DNA from: Deltaproteobacteria bacterium Ga0077539
GTDB lineage: Bacteria > Myxococcota_A > Polyangia > Polyangiales > Ga0077539
Assembly (NCBI GenBank): GCA_001465015.1
Contig: LNEO01000119.1
Span: 29,765-93,764 of the forward strand
Length of the DNA: 64,000 nt
Direction: 5' to 3'
Positions within the stretch are counted from its first letter, which is position 1. Each line of letters starts with the position of its first letter. Both the position numbers and the translations under genes were made by a program. The notes beneath the pieces were generated by a model. That model was not told the DNA's origin. It ran no database searches and saw only the letters and a list, made by a program, of their open reading frames with translations. Of this stretch, positions 1-9,363 are shown one piece after another.

Positions 1-2
1 CG

Positions 3-779
3 AACGCGACACCCCGCGGTGACCCACCGCAGGCGCTGGCCGCGGCGACGATCCGCACCGCGATTTCGGCGATCGCCTCGGCGTTTTCTGAGGACGAAGC
101 CGTCGTCTCCTTCGCGCGCGCCGTCGATGCAGTCGCCGAGCTCGAGTTCGAGCGGATCGACGCGCTGTTCGAGCAGCAGCTCGGAGCGGATTTCGGCGAG
201 CGGTCGCCCGACGCGGCTTCGACCGACGAGGCCGCTCTGCGCAGGCAGGCCCCAGAATTCAACGCCGTACCCGACTCGCTCGAGCGCGGACCGCTGGCTC
301 CCGTGCGGCTGGCTCGAATGGCGATGCGCGGGGCCCCGATCGATCACCTGCCTGCGGCGAAGGCGATCACGACGACGCTGGTCGACGAGCTCCGCGCCCG
401 GCGCCCGCTCTGCGCCAATCGGCTCGTGCTGCTCGGGACCGTGCCGCAAGCGCGCACCGTCCTTCGGGACCTGACCATTCGAGATTCGTCCATCGATCCG
501 CGCGCGCTCGCTTTGCTCGGGCCGCTCGAGCCGACGTGGATTCCTCTGCACCCAGAGGTCACGGCGAAGACGATCCGAGTGGGCGACGCAGAGGTCACGC
601 TGTGCCCGATGCAGTGGGACGAGCTTCAGCCTACCGCGAGTCGAGATGGCGGCGATCGGCGCTTTTGTCTCGCGTGCGCAAAGGCCGTGCGATCCGTTCT
701 GAGCGACGGCGAGACCCGCGTCGTCGCGTCCAACATGTGCTCGTTTGTCCGGCGCGCTGGGCAGTGGGGCGGCGAGTAG
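3..779 (+). CDS. Hypothetical protein, 5' end outside window
   Basis: The reading frame is open from the first bases of the window to a TAG at 777-779, so at least the last 258 residues of a longer protein are present. I do not recognise the family. The first ~90 visible residues are Ala/Glu-rich and probably helical. The C-terminal part contains CLACAKAV followed about 20 residues later by another Cys, which could be a metal site or simply structural. An internal ATG at 303 exists, but codon use upstream of it (GC-rich third positions, no stops) argues that the gene continues upstream. The next gene is convergent, only 4 nt away. Confidence 0.55.
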   Translation, partial: NATPRGDPPQALAAATIRTAISAIASAFSEDEAVVSFARAVDAVAELEFERIDALFEQQLGADFGERSPDAASTDEAALRRQAPEFNAVPDSLERGPLAPVRLARMAMRGAPIDHLPAAKAITTTLVDELRARRPLCANRLVLLGTVPQARTVLRDLTIRDSSIDPRALALLGPLEPTWIPLHPEVTAKTIRVGDAEVTLCPMQWDELQPTASRDGGDRRFCLACAKAVRSVLSDGETRVVASNMCSFVRRAGQWGGE

Positions 780-783
780 GGAT

Positions 784-1452
784 TCAGCCGCTGGTCGAGC
801 GCTGCACCGTCCCGAGCGCGGCGTTGAGCCTTCGCGCGACGAACCGCACTTCGTCGCGTCGAGTCACGACGAGATCGATCGGAACGGTGAATCCCGAGTG
901 AAACACCACCACGAGCTGCCAGCGCCAAGGTCGGCCGGGCATTCGTTGGTAGCCGAAGCCAAAGACGCGGCTCGTCTCGGTGGAGATCCAGTGCGCGCCG
1001 CGCTTGCTTTGTAGCCGAACGCCGAACACCTCCGAATCGAGCCGCAGCTCTTGTCGACGAAACAAGTGACGCGCCGCGAACACCGGGAGCGCGGCCATCG
1101 CGAGGAGATACGGAAGGAAGCCGCACAGCGCGACGACGACGCCCCCAGCGAGCGAAGCGGCGAACCCGAGCGCGATCACCAGGATGGAGAGCATCCCCAG
1201 CGCGGCGGCGAAGAGCTTTCGCCTTCGAGCGCGTTTCGCGGAGACCCCGAGCGTCGCGAAGAACGGTGCGTCGCTCTCTGCCACGAGCTCGATCGTGCTC
1301 GGCGCCGCGCTCTCGCCCTCGAGCAGGACGGTGGTCTCCATGCGGACCGCGAGGGAGGTGCTCGCAGTCGCGAACGGGGCCGCGGCAGGAGCGGGTCGCT
1401 CGATCGTCGCTGCGGCGCGGTGCGGGTCGTCTTCGTTGGCCAAAGCAGTCAC
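784..1452 (-). CDS. Membrane protein, paralogue of upstream gene
   Basis: A 222-residue protein of unknown function. Residues 1-75 are Ala/Pro-rich and probably disordered. Two hydrophobic segments at about 84-105 and 108-130 form a membrane hairpin. The C-terminal ~90 residues look like a soluble beta-rich domain and end in a helix with the motif VRFVARRLNAALG. The same plan and the same C-terminal helix (VAFVVARLNEEL) are found in the gene just upstream. The GTG start overlaps the stop of that gene by 4 nt (GTGA, 1449-1452), so the pair is probably one operon with coupled translation. The family resembles bacterial PH-like membrane proteins only in outline; no function is assigned. Confidence 0.7.
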   Translation of the reverse strand: MTALANEDDPHRAAATIERPAPAAAPFATASTSLAVRMETTVLLEGESAAPSTIELVAESDAPFFATLGVSAKRARRRKLFAAALGMLSILVIALGFAASLAGGVVVALCGFLPYLLAMAALPVFAARHLFRRQELRLDSEVFGVRLQSKRGAHWISTETSRVFGFGYQRMPGRPWRWQLVVVFHSGFTVPIDLVVTRRDEVRFVARRLNAALGTVQRSTSG

Positions 1453-2087
1453 CTCCGGTAGTGACCGTGCGCGCGCAGCCGAGAGAGCTCTTCGTTCAAG
1501 CGGGCCACGACGAACGCCACGTGCTCGACCTCGCGCAAGTTGCAGCGCACCGCGCGAACCTCTCCGTCTCGATCGAGCACCGTGATGCGCGCGCCTTCGC
1601 TCGAGAACTGAAGGCCGAACGCGAAGATCGACGCGGTGTCGAAGGTCGCCTCGCCGCCGTCGAACAGGGTCACCGATGGCCCTGTAAACGCCAGCGATTT
1701 ATCGTTCATTCGAATATGTGTGCCGTCGAGCGCGACGCGCGACGCCTTCCACCCAGCGTACATCAGCGGCCCTCCGACCCAGAACGCGAGGCTCACCGCG
1801 CTCACGATCGTGCTCGAGGCCGCGAGCGAAGCGACGCCCATCGAGACCAACGCCAGCAGCACCGCGTAGATGGCGGCAGGAACGCTCTTTCGACGAAACG
1901 AAGCCGTCGACCGCCGCGCGTCGAGCACCCACGTTTCTCCGTCGCGCGACTGGACGCACTCGAGGGTGGCTGGCGCGCCGCTCAGGGCTGACGGGCTGTC
2001 GGTCGAGACCGTCGCGAGGCCCGAAGAAACAGCGCCGACGATCGTCGAGGAAGGAGGTGACGCGACGTCGGTGCCAGGTCGACTCAT
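1449..2087 (-). CDS. Membrane protein, first gene of paralogous pair
   Basis: A 212-residue protein with a disordered N-terminus, a hydrophobic hairpin around residues 90-130 and a soluble C-terminal domain containing FDGGEATFDTASIF. It is paralogous to the 784-1452 product in length, order of parts and C-terminal helix. I chose the ATG at 2087 because a GGAGG lies about 10 nt upstream, whereas the longer frame toward 2450 has arginine-rich, non-protein-like composition and runs antisense into the 3' end of the glycosidase gene. The two proteins may form a heteromer. Function unknown. Confidence 0.7.
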   Translation of the reverse strand: MSRPGTDVASPPSSTIVGAVSSGLATVSTDSPSALSGAPATLECVQSRDGETWVLDARRSTASFRRKSVPAAIYAVLLALVSMGVASLAASSTIVSAVSLAFWVGGPLMYAGWKASRVALDGTHIRMNDKSLAFTGPSVTLFDGGEATFDTASIFAFGLQFSSEGARITVLDRDGEVRAVRCNLREVEHVAFVVARLNEELSRLRAHGHYRR

Positions 2088-2230
2088 GATGATTGGGCCT
2101 CCGAGCGTACCTCGGACGTCGCTCGACAACAGTAGCTCCGCCTTCCGTGGACGACCCGTGCCGAGCCTCGCGGAAGGTCTCCCAGCCGAGCGCTCGTGGC
2201 GCGCCCGTGTCTCCCTTCGAGCGGCACGCT

Positions 2231-3982
2231 CTAGCGTCCAGCGTCTGCGCCGCTGCCCGAGACAGTTGCCGGGCAGAACCTCGTGGGCGTTCGATACGCT
2301 GGAGCCGCGGTGAGCTGAGCGTCCGTGACCTCTCCGCTGCGAATGATGTCGCGATAGATCATCGCGCTGGGCCGCGCCGTTCGAGGCCGCATCGGGTTGG
2401 TGAAATCGACGGAGTACAGCCCGAAGTGGGGACAGTAGCCGCCCACCCACTCGAAGTTGTCGATCGTGGACCAGTGGTAGTAGCCGATGAGGTTGACCCC
2501 GCGCTGTCGCGCCGAGAGCATCGCCGCGATGTGCTCGTAAAGAAAGCGCGGGCGATTGACGTCCGCCGAATCCGCGACCCCGTTCTCGGTCACCACCACC
2601 GGCAGTCGATACTCGTTTCCGAAGCGCACGAGGATCTCTTCGAAGCCGCGAGGGTAGATGTCCCAGCCGAAGTCGCTCTTCGGAAGGCCGCGCTCGAGCT
2701 CGTCCGCCAACGGAAGCCCTCCCACCAGCGGAATCGCAGCGATCGATCGCATCACGGTGAGGCCGTAGTAGTTGATGCCGAGATAGTCCACGCGGCCGCG
2801 AAGCGCGGGGTCGTTCGACGGCTCTCCTGCGCCGATCCGGCCGTCGCCGTTCGCGTCGAAGTTGCCGCGGACGATCGCGTCGAAAAACAGCCCGTGGTTG
2901 AGCCAGTCGGCGCGGGCCGTCGCGCGAACGTCGTTCGCGTTGGTGGCGGTCGCAGGAAACATCGCGCGGATGTGATGCGCGATCGAGACGTACGAAGCCT
3001 GCGCGGGAGCGATCGGACCGCCAGTCATTTCAGCGACCGTTCGATCGTTGGCCTTGATCGCGTCGTACATCCCTGCGTGCGCATAGACGAGGTTGCCGAT
3101 CACCGTGATGGCCGAGTCGATGTCGAGCCGACCGCCCGGAGGAAAGCGCCCGTCGAGATAGCCCGCGAGCACGAGCACCAGCGGCTCGTTGAGGGTCACG
3201 TACCAGTCGACCTTCTCGCCGTACTCCGCGGCGACGACGCCCGCGTAGAGCGCCATGTCCGTGCGCATCCTGGCGTTCATCCAGCCCTGCGAGCGAAAGT
3301 CCATCCGCGGGTCTGCGATGTAGTCCGGCATCACCCAGTGATGCACGGTCACCATCGGCACGATCCTCGGCGTGCTCGATCGAAGTGCGTCGATGAGCTG
3401 GTGGTAGAACTGCTTTCCTTCGGTGCTCGCAGCCGCGCGACAGGTCGCGATCTTCGCAGCGTTGTCGCCGGTCGCGTTGCGACACGCCTCCCAGCTCGCT
3501 CGCGTCGGAAAGAGCCGCGCCCACTCGACGCCGAAGCGATACGAAGTCTGCCCCGTCTCGCGGAGGGCGCGGACGTCGTCCATCCATCGCGTGAAAGACT
3601 GCGGTCCATTGTCCGCGCGATCGTTGTTCGTCACGCGCCCGAGCTGCTCCCAGATCGACCAGTCCGTGTTTCCCAGCTGCCCCTCGATTTGGTAGCCGGC
3701 CGTCGCGCTTCCCCACAGAAATCCCGCGGGAGGACGCGCGCGGGGTCCCGGCATCCACGGCTGTTGCCACGGCGGGCGAGCGTCCGACGGGGCGTCGACC
3801 GAGGCGTCTTCGATGTCCGTCGGGACATCCGTCGGATCGGCGGCGTCCGCTGCGACGTCCGCAGGGCTGCTGTCCATCATCGCGTCTGGCGTCGACGCCG
3901 GGTTGCTGCAGCCGACCGCGAAACACGCTGCGATCGCAGTGGACAGCCATCCCCGTGTCGAAGGCGTCGATCCGAGTTTCAT
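2231..3982 (-). CDS. Glycoside hydrolase family 1 lipoprotein (beta-glucosidase-like)
   Basis: A 583-residue secreted lipoprotein that should hydrolyse beta-linked glucosides or related glycosides. The N-terminus is a lipoprotein signal with the modifiable Cys at 25, followed by an Asp/Ala/Pro-rich tether (about 26-85). The GH1 barrel starts at FLWGSATAGYQIEG (about 88-101). The acid/base Glu is in TLNEP (Glu266) and the nucleophile in TENG (Glu466); the substrate-site W-S-T-I-D-N-F-E-W region follows at about 504-512. A canonical 12-residue EF-hand loop (376-387: DANGDGRIGAGE) is inserted in the barrel, which is unusual for GH1. It lies 20 nt from the divergent selB. GH1 assignment is firm; the sugar specificity is not known. 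Confidence 0.93.
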   Translation of the reverse strand: MKLGSTPSTRGWLSTAIAACFAVGCSNPASTPDAMMDSSPADVAADAADPTDVPTDIEDASVDAPSDARPPWQQPWMPGPRARPPAGFLWGSATAGYQIEGQLGNTDWSIWEQLGRVTNNDRADNGPQSFTRWMDDVRALRETGQTSYRFGVEWARLFPTRASWEACRNATGDNAAKIATCRAAASTEGKQFYHQLIDALRSSTPRIVPMVTVHHWVMPDYIADPRMDFRSQGWMNARMRTDMALYAGVVAAEYGEKVDWYVTLNEPLVLVLAGYLDGRFPPGGRLDIDSAITVIGNLVYAHAGMYDAIKANDRTVAEMTGGPIAPAQASYVSIAHHIRAMFPATATNANDVRATARADWLNHGLFFDAIVRGNFDANGDGRIGAGEPSNDPALRGRVDYLGINYYGLTVMRSIAAIPLVGGLPLADELERGLPKSDFGWDIYPRGFEEILVRFGNEYRLPVVVTENGVADSADVNRPRFLYEHIAAMLSARQRGVNLIGYYHWSTIDNFEWVGGYCPHFGLYSVDFTNPMRPRTARPSAMIYRDIIRSGEVTDAQLTAAPAYRTPTRFCPATVSGSGADAGR

Positions 3983-4002
3983 GCGAGGTACTGTAGCGCG
4001 AC

Positions 4003-5910
4003 ATGACAGCTCGACCCTCGGACCTCGTCATCGGCGTGGCAGGTCACATCGACCACGGAAAGACCGCGCTGGTACGCGCGCTCACAGGCATCGACACCGA
4101 CCGTCTCCCTGAAGAAAAAGCCCGCGGAATCACGATCGAGCTCGGCTTCGCTCACCTCGCGTTGCCCGGTGGTCGGCGAGCGGCGATCGTCGACATGCCC
4201 GGTCACGAGCGGTTCATTCGCGCGATGATCGCCGGCGCAGGCGGGCTGGACGTGTGCATGCTCGTGGTCGCGTCCAACGAGGGCGTGATGCCTCAGACGC
4301 GCGAGCACCTTGCGGTCGCAGAGCTGGTCGGCGTACGCGCCGGCGTGATCGCGCTCACCAAGAGCGACCTCGCGACGGACGACGTGATCGAGCTGGCCAC
4401 GGAAGAGGTGCGCGAGGTGGTGCGAGGCACCTTCCTCGAGTCGGCCGACATCGTCGCGGTCAGCGCGCACACCGGGGCCGGGCTCGACGCGTTGAAGGCC
4501 GCGCTCGCGCGCGCCGCGGTCACCCCGCGCGCCAGCAACGGCCCCGCGCTCTTGCCGATCGATCGTGTCTTCGTTCGAAAGGGCTTCGGCGTGGTCGTCA
4601 CTGGGACGCTCGTGTCCGGGACGCTGCGCGTCGAGGACGCCCTCGTCGTCGGCCCCATCGGCATGGAGCACGGCACTCGCGCCGTGCGCGTTCGTGGCCT
4701 TCAGATTCACGGAGACAGCGTCACCGAGGCCCACGCCGGCACCCGCGTCGCGGTCAACCTCGCGAACATCGAGGCGGCTGAGCTCCCGCGCGGCACCTGG
4801 CTCTTTCACGAGGGAGAGGTCGCGCTCTCGACGGCGTTCGACGCCGAAGTCCGCGTTTTGCCCAGCGTCGATCACGCGCTCTTGCGGCGCAGCAAGCTCG
4901 AGCTCGCCGTCGGCGCCGCGCACACCAGCTGCGCCGTCTCGCTGCTCGAGGGCGAAGCGATCGAGCCGGGCTCCACCGCGGTCGCGCGCATCACCTCCGA
5001 CACGCCCGTCGCGCTGAGGCCCAACGAGCGCTTCGTCCTTCGCGGACCGCCTTCGCTCGCGCGCTTCGGCTCGACGATCGGCGGAGGTGTCGTCATTCGC
5101 CCCGTCGCCGAGCGCGTCAAGAAGCGCGACACCGCCCTCGCTCGCGCGCTCTCGGTCGCCGAGCACGCCGACGATCTCATCGGGCGCGTGCGTGCCGAGG
5201 CCGAGGCGGTGGGCGCCAAGGGCCTGTCGCAACAGCAGCTCTCCGAGCGCGCCGGCGCGGCGCTCGACAGCGCACAGCTCTCGGCAGCCGGGCTGGTCCA
5301 GGTCGCCTCCACGCGCTTCGTCGCGTCCACCGTCGTGTCGTCGATCGAGGCCAAGGTGCTCCACACGTTGTCTGCCGAACACACCAAGAACCCTGCGTCC
5401 AAGGGTCTCGTCCGGGTCGCGTTCAAGTCCCTCGGCGACGACGAGCTCGTCGAAGCAGCGCTGACGAGGCTCGTCGGTCAAAAGAAGATCGCGCGCGAAG
5501 CAGACGTGTTCTTTCGCGCTGGATGGAAGCCAAAGGACCCCGACGCGATCGCGCACCTCGAGCCCGTGCGCCGCGCCATCGTCGAGGGCGGCGTAACTCC
5601 GCCGCGCGTCGAGGACATCGCGCGCTCGCTCTCGGTCGAGGCGCGGGCGCTCGAACCGGCGCTCAAGCGCCTCGTCGAGCGAGGAGACATCGTCAAGATC
5701 AACCCCGAGTTCTACGGCGATATCCGAGCGCTGGACGAGCTCGAGCGGCGCCTCGTCGAACACCTCACCGCGCACGAGTTGATCGACGCACAAGGATTCA
5801 AGAACCTCACCGGCGCCTCGAGAAAGTGGGCCATCCCGCTGGCTGAGTACTTCGATCAGAAGAAGGTCACGCTGCGCGTCGGCGACGCGCGAAAGCTGCG
5901 CGCCCGCTAA
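4003..5910 (+). CDS. selB: Selenocysteine-specific elongation factor SelB
   Basis: The GTPase that delivers Sec-tRNA to UGA codons by binding both the tRNA and a SECIS hairpin in mRNA. At 635 residues it has the normal SelB length. The G-domain shows GHIDHGKT (14-21), [13 protein letters not shown] (switch region, SelB-typical ELGF) and DMPGH. EF-Tu-like beta-barrel domains follow to about residue 370, and the C-terminal ~250 residues have the composition of the four winged helices that bind SECIS RNA. It starts with ATG 20 nt from the divergent glycosidase gene. No selA, selD or Sec tRNA is in the window, so the gene stands apart from the rest of its pathway here. Confidence 0.96.
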   Translation: MTARPSDLVIGVAGHIDHGKTALVRALTGIDTDRLPEEKARGITIELGFAHLALPGGRRAAIVDMPGHERFIRAMIAGAGGLDVCMLVVASNEGVMPQTREHLAVAELVGVRAGVIALTKSDLATDDVIELATEEVREVVRGTFLESADIVAVSAHTGAGLDALKAALARAAVTPRASNGPALLPIDRVFVRKGFGVVVTGTLVSGTLRVEDALVVGPIGMEHGTRAVRVRGLQIHGDSVTEAHAGTRVAVNLANIEAAELPRGTWLFHEGEVALSTAFDAEVRVLPSVDHALLRRSKLELAVGAAHTSCAVSLLEGEAIEPGSTAVARITSDTPVALRPNERFVLRGPPSLARFGSTIGGGVVIRPVAERVKKRDTALARALSVAEHADDLIGRVRAEAEAVGAKGLSQQQLSERAGAALDSAQLSAAGLVQVASTRFVASTVVSSIEAKVLHTLSAEHTKNPASKGLVRVAFKSLGDDELVEAALTRLVGQKKIAREADVFFRAGWKPKDPDAIAHLEPVRRAIVEGGVTPPRVEDIARSLSVEARALEPALKRLVERGDIVKINPEFYGDIRALDELERRLVEHLTAHELIDAQGFKNLTGASRKWAIPLAEYFDQKKVTLRVGDARKLRAR

Positions 5911-6000
5911 CCGTGCTGAGCGACCCAAGGCGCCCGCGTCGGACCGGGTCGAAGCAGATCGGTCCGTGGACACTGCGATGGTTCAACAGGGAGCGTTTCG

Positions 6001-7653
6001 ATGAGCATTCGAATCACGAGGTCGTCTGTCGCGACCGTCCATGGGGTCGCGGCCCTGACTGTCGCCGCTGCGCTCGCGGGATCCGCCGCGCCTGGCACCG
6101 CGGACGCGTTTTGCGGGTTCTACGTCTCGGGCTCGAGCGAGCAGCTGACCAACAAGGCGACGCGCGTCGCGCTGATGCGGTCGGGCCAGCGCACGGTGCT
6201 CACGATGAGCAACGACTACAGCGGACCTCCGCAGGACTTCGCGATGGTCGTGCCTGTGCCCGTCGTGTTGCAGCAAGAAAACGTCCGCACGCTCGCGCAC
6301 GACGTGTTTGCGCGGATCGAGGCGCTCACGGCCCCGAGGCTCGTCGAATACTGGGAGCAAGACCCCTGCTATCAGCCCCCAGACACGATGCTGGGCTCGA
6401 CTCGGTCGTTCTCGACGTCGCGCTCCGGCGGGTCTTCTGGCTCGATCGGCGGAGGCGGTCTCGGCGTTCGCATCGAGGCGCGCTTCGCGGTCGGCGAATA
6501 CCAGATCCTGATCCTGTCAGCGACACAGTCTTCGGGGCTCGAGACGTGGCTTCGCCAGAATCGCTACAACATTCCTACCGGTGCTTCTGCGGCGCTCGCG
6601 CCGTACGTTCGCGAGGGGATGAAGTTCTTCGTCGCCCGGGTCGACATCGGGCGAGTGCAGCGAACGCCAGAGGGCGGAGCGCGACTGTCGCCGCTGCGGT
6701 TTCACTACGACACGCAGGACTTCAGGCTGCCAGTTCGACTCGGCTTGCTCAACGCGCCCGAGAAGCAAGACCTCATCGTGTACGTCTTGCACCCGACCTC
6801 GCGGTTCGAAGTCGCCAACTATCCCAACGTGTTCGTCCCGACCAACCTCGACCTCGATCCGTCGATGCGACGCCAGTTCGGCCGCTTCTACACGACGCTC
6901 TTCGATCGAACCCTCGAGCGGATGAACGGCCGCGCGGTGGTCACCGAGTACTCGTGGGCGACGTCATCGTGCGATCCGTGCCCGACTCCCCCGCTCTCGC
7001 CATCGGACCTCGCGACGCTCGGCGCTGACGTGATCGACCCTTCGAACAACGCTCAGCCGACCGGCGCGATGCCCGGACGTTGGGCAGGACGACGACCGAT
7101 GTCGGGCGGAGGCGGCATGAACGTCACGCGACTGCACACGCGCTACAACGCGCAGACGCTCAACGCGGACCTGGTGTTTCGCGAGGCAGGACCGATCGTG
7201 GGCGGTCGAGAGCACGTCGTCGACGCGCAGACCCAGGCGCTCGAACAGGGCGCACAGCCAGCGCAGTCCGGCGGCAACAATTTTCAAGCGCGGTACGCGA
7301 TTCGGCACCCATGGAGGGGACCGATTCGCTGCCGAAACCCGCAGCGCGGCGTGTGGGGCGGGCCTCCCGCCGGCACCTCCGCGCAACCCGTGCGTCCGGC
7401 GCTCGACCTCGTCTCCCGAACGGGCGCAGCGATCGAGCTCCCGCGCGTGGTGCGAACTGCCGTACCCGAGCTCGGCATTGCCGGCGTGCAACGCAACGCT
7501 CGCGCACAAACCACACCGTCGGGTACGACCGCGCCGCGCCGCGCGCAGCCGAAGATGTCGAGCGGCTCCTCGAAGCTCGCGGCGGGCTCGCTCGGGATTC
7601 TCGCAGCGCTCGCGCTCGTCGCGCGCCGCCTCGCCTCGAGCAAGAAGCGATAG
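6001..7653 (+). CDS. DUF2330 family surface protein (copy 1)
   Basis: A 550-residue protein of the DUF2330 family, of unknown function. It has a signal peptide (cleavage near AFCGFYV), the family core starting FCGFYVSGSSEQL, then TMSNDYSGPPQDFAMVVPVP, YWEQDPC and TSSCDPCP. A Ser/Gly-rich loop (about 135-155) interrupts the core. The C-terminus carries a hydrophobic helix followed by SSKKR, so the protein is exported and held by a C-terminal membrane anchor. Conserved Cys suggest disulfides. A GGGAG sits 8 nt before the ATG. It is a tandem paralogue of the next gene, with long identical blocks. Confidence 0.88.
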   Translation: MSIRITRSSVATVHGVAALTVAAALAGSAAPGTADAFCGFYVSGSSEQLTNKATRVALMRSGQRTVLTMSNDYSGPPQDFAMVVPVPVVLQQENVRTLAHDVFARIEALTAPRLVEYWEQDPCYQPPDTMLGSTRSFSTSRSGGSSGSIGGGGLGVRIEARFAVGEYQILILSATQSSGLETWLRQNRYNIPTGASAALAPYVREGMKFFVARVDIGRVQRTPEGGARLSPLRFHYDTQDFRLPVRLGLLNAPEKQDLIVYVLHPTSRFEVANYPNVFVPTNLDLDPSMRRQFGRFYTTLFDRTLERMNGRAVVTEYSWATSSCDPCPTPPLSPSDLATLGADVIDPSNNAQPTGAMPGRWAGRRPMSGGGGMNVTRLHTRYNAQTLNADLVFREAGPIVGGREHVVDAQTQALEQGAQPAQSGGNNFQARYAIRHPWRGPIRCRNPQRGVWGGPPAGTSAQPVRPALDLVSRTGAAIELPRVVRTAVPELGIAGVQRNARAQTTPSGTTAPRRAQPKMSSGSSKLAAGSLGILAALALVARRLASSKKR

Positions 7654-7722
7654 CGCCACCCGAGGTCGATTCCGCGCTGACGCCAAAGGACGAGCGAGGG
7701 TGGATTGCGCGACCATCGCGCC

Positions 7723-9351
7723 ATGCCATCGCGCGCACTCTCTGGCCTCGTGGTCGCAGCACTCGCACTCGCCGCGGTGCCGGGCACCGCTCACGGCTTC
7801 TGCGGGTTCTACGTGTCGGGCTCGAGCGAGCAGCTCAACAACAAGGCCACACGCGTCGCGCTCATGCGCTACGGGCAGCGGACGGTGCTCACGATGAGCA
7901 ACGACTACGAAGGCCCGCCGCAGGACTTCGCGATGGTCGTCCCGGTGCCGGTGGTCTTGCAGCAAGAGAACGTCCGGACGCTGCCTCACTCGGTGTTCGA
8001 TCGCATCGAGACGCTCACTGCGCCGCGGCTCGTCGAGTACTGGGAGCAAGACCCTTGCCCACAACCGCAGCCGTCGTATCGCGACGAGCTTCGAGCGGAG
8101 CCTGGGGTGGCTCGGGTGCAACTGACGAGCGCCGAGATCAGCGGCGATCGCGCGGTCGACCTCGGGGTGCGCATCGAGTCTCGCTTCTCGGTGGGCGAAT
8201 ACGAAGTGCTCGTGCTCTCTGCGACCCAGTCATCGGGCCTCGAGACCTGGCTCAGACAGAACCGCTACAACATCCCGAACGGCGCGGCGACGGTGCTCGC
8301 GCCGTACATCCGCGAGGGGATGAAGTTCTTCGTCGCGCGGGTCGACATCGAGAGAGCGCGCGCGAAGCCCGGAGGTCGACGGCTCTCTCCGCTGCGGTTT
8401 CACTACGACGCGCCGGACTTTCGCCTGCCGGTTCGCCTGGGATTGCTCAACGCGCGGGACAAGCAAGACCTCATCGTCTACGTGCTGCACCCGAGCTCGC
8501 GCGTCGAGGTGGCCAACCTCCCAAACGTGTTCATCCCCACCAACCTCGACGTGGCGGATTCGGTTCGCGCGCAGTTTGGCGCGTTCTACAACGGCCTCTT
8601 CGACCTCACGATGAACCGAATGAACGGCCGCGCGGTCGTCACCGAGTACGCGTGGGCGACGACGTCGTCGTGCGACCCCTGCCCTGGACCCAACGTGACG
8701 CTCACGCCCGATGACATGATGACCCTGGGCGCCGACGCGATCGACCCTTCGCGCGCGACGTTCGACCGCGACAACCGCTTCGGGCGCGTCCAGGGCGGCG
8801 CGATCTCGCGCTTCGCCTATGGCATGACCGTCACGCGACTGCACACGCGATACGACGCGACGACGCTCAGCGACGACCTGGTGTTTCGTGAAGCAGGACC
8901 GGTCGTCGGCGGCCGCGAGACCGTGGTCGACCCGCGGACCCACGCGGTCGAGCAGGGCGCCCAGGCCTCGGAGTACGGCACCAACGCGTTTCAGGCGCGG
9001 TACGCGGTGCGACACCTATGGCCGGGCCCGATCACCTGCGCAAACCCACGGCGCTACGTGTGGGGCGGCCCGCCCGCCGACCAGCGCGCCGCCGCGACGC
9101 TCACGCCCGTCGCGGCGACGGACCTCGTGTCGCAGCCGCGCACTGGAGCCGACCCGCGAGCGCTGGTTCGCACGGATATCCCCGAGCTCGGCATTCGCGC
9201 GATGCGTCCGACGGCGCAGCGCGCGCCGGTCGCGAGCAGCCAGCGAAGCAAGAGCGCGGCGCTGCGCGTGAGCGCTGTGGCGCTATCGGGCGCGTGCGTG
9301 ATGGCTGTCACCGCGGCGCTCGGGCGCCGACGCAAGCGCCGCGCGCGTTGA
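7723..9351 (+). CDS. DUF2330 family surface protein (copy 2)
   Basis: A second DUF2330 protein (542 residues from this ATG) following copy 1 after about 70 nt. Signal peptide, FCGFYVSGSSEQLNNKATRV core, DFAMVVPVPVVLQQENVRTL, YWEQDPC and the SSCDPCP cluster are all kept. The segment after YWEQDPC differs completely from copy 1 in sequence and charge, so the duplication is old or this loop evolves fast. The C-terminus is a hydrophobic helix plus an Arg/Lys-rich tail. A TTG at 7705 with GAGGG just upstream is an alternative start six codons earlier. Function is unknown; the pair is probably co-transcribed. Confidence 0.88.
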   Translation: MPSRALSGLVVAALALAAVPGTAHGFCGFYVSGSSEQLNNKATRVALMRYGQRTVLTMSNDYEGPPQDFAMVVPVPVVLQQENVRTLPHSVFDRIETLTAPRLVEYWEQDPCPQPQPSYRDELRAEPGVARVQLTSAEISGDRAVDLGVRIESRFSVGEYEVLVLSATQSSGLETWLRQNRYNIPNGAATVLAPYIREGMKFFVARVDIERARAKPGGRRLSPLRFHYDAPDFRLPVRLGLLNARDKQDLIVYVLHPSSRVEVANLPNVFIPTNLDVADSVRAQFGAFYNGLFDLTMNRMNGRAVVTEYAWATTSSCDPCPGPNVTLTPDDMMTLGADAIDPSRATFDRDNRFGRVQGGAISRFAYGMTVTRLHTRYDATTLSDDLVFREAGPVVGGRETVVDPRTHAVEQGAQASEYGTNAFQARYAVRHLWPGPITCANPRRYVWGGPPADQRAAATLTPVAATDLVSQPRTGADPRALVRTDIPELGIRAMRPTAQRAPVASSQRSKSAALRVSAVALSGACVMAVTAALGRRRKRRAR

Positions 9352-9363
9352 GCGGCTCGTGCG

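Noticed and set aside
2093..5973. Long antisense frames opposite the glycosidase and selB genes
   Set aside because: They shadow two well-supported genes, and their composition is Arg/Asp/His-rich.
5911..6000. Possible Sec tRNA after selB
   Set aside because: A GGTTCAA is present but no acceptor stem or arms could be folded.
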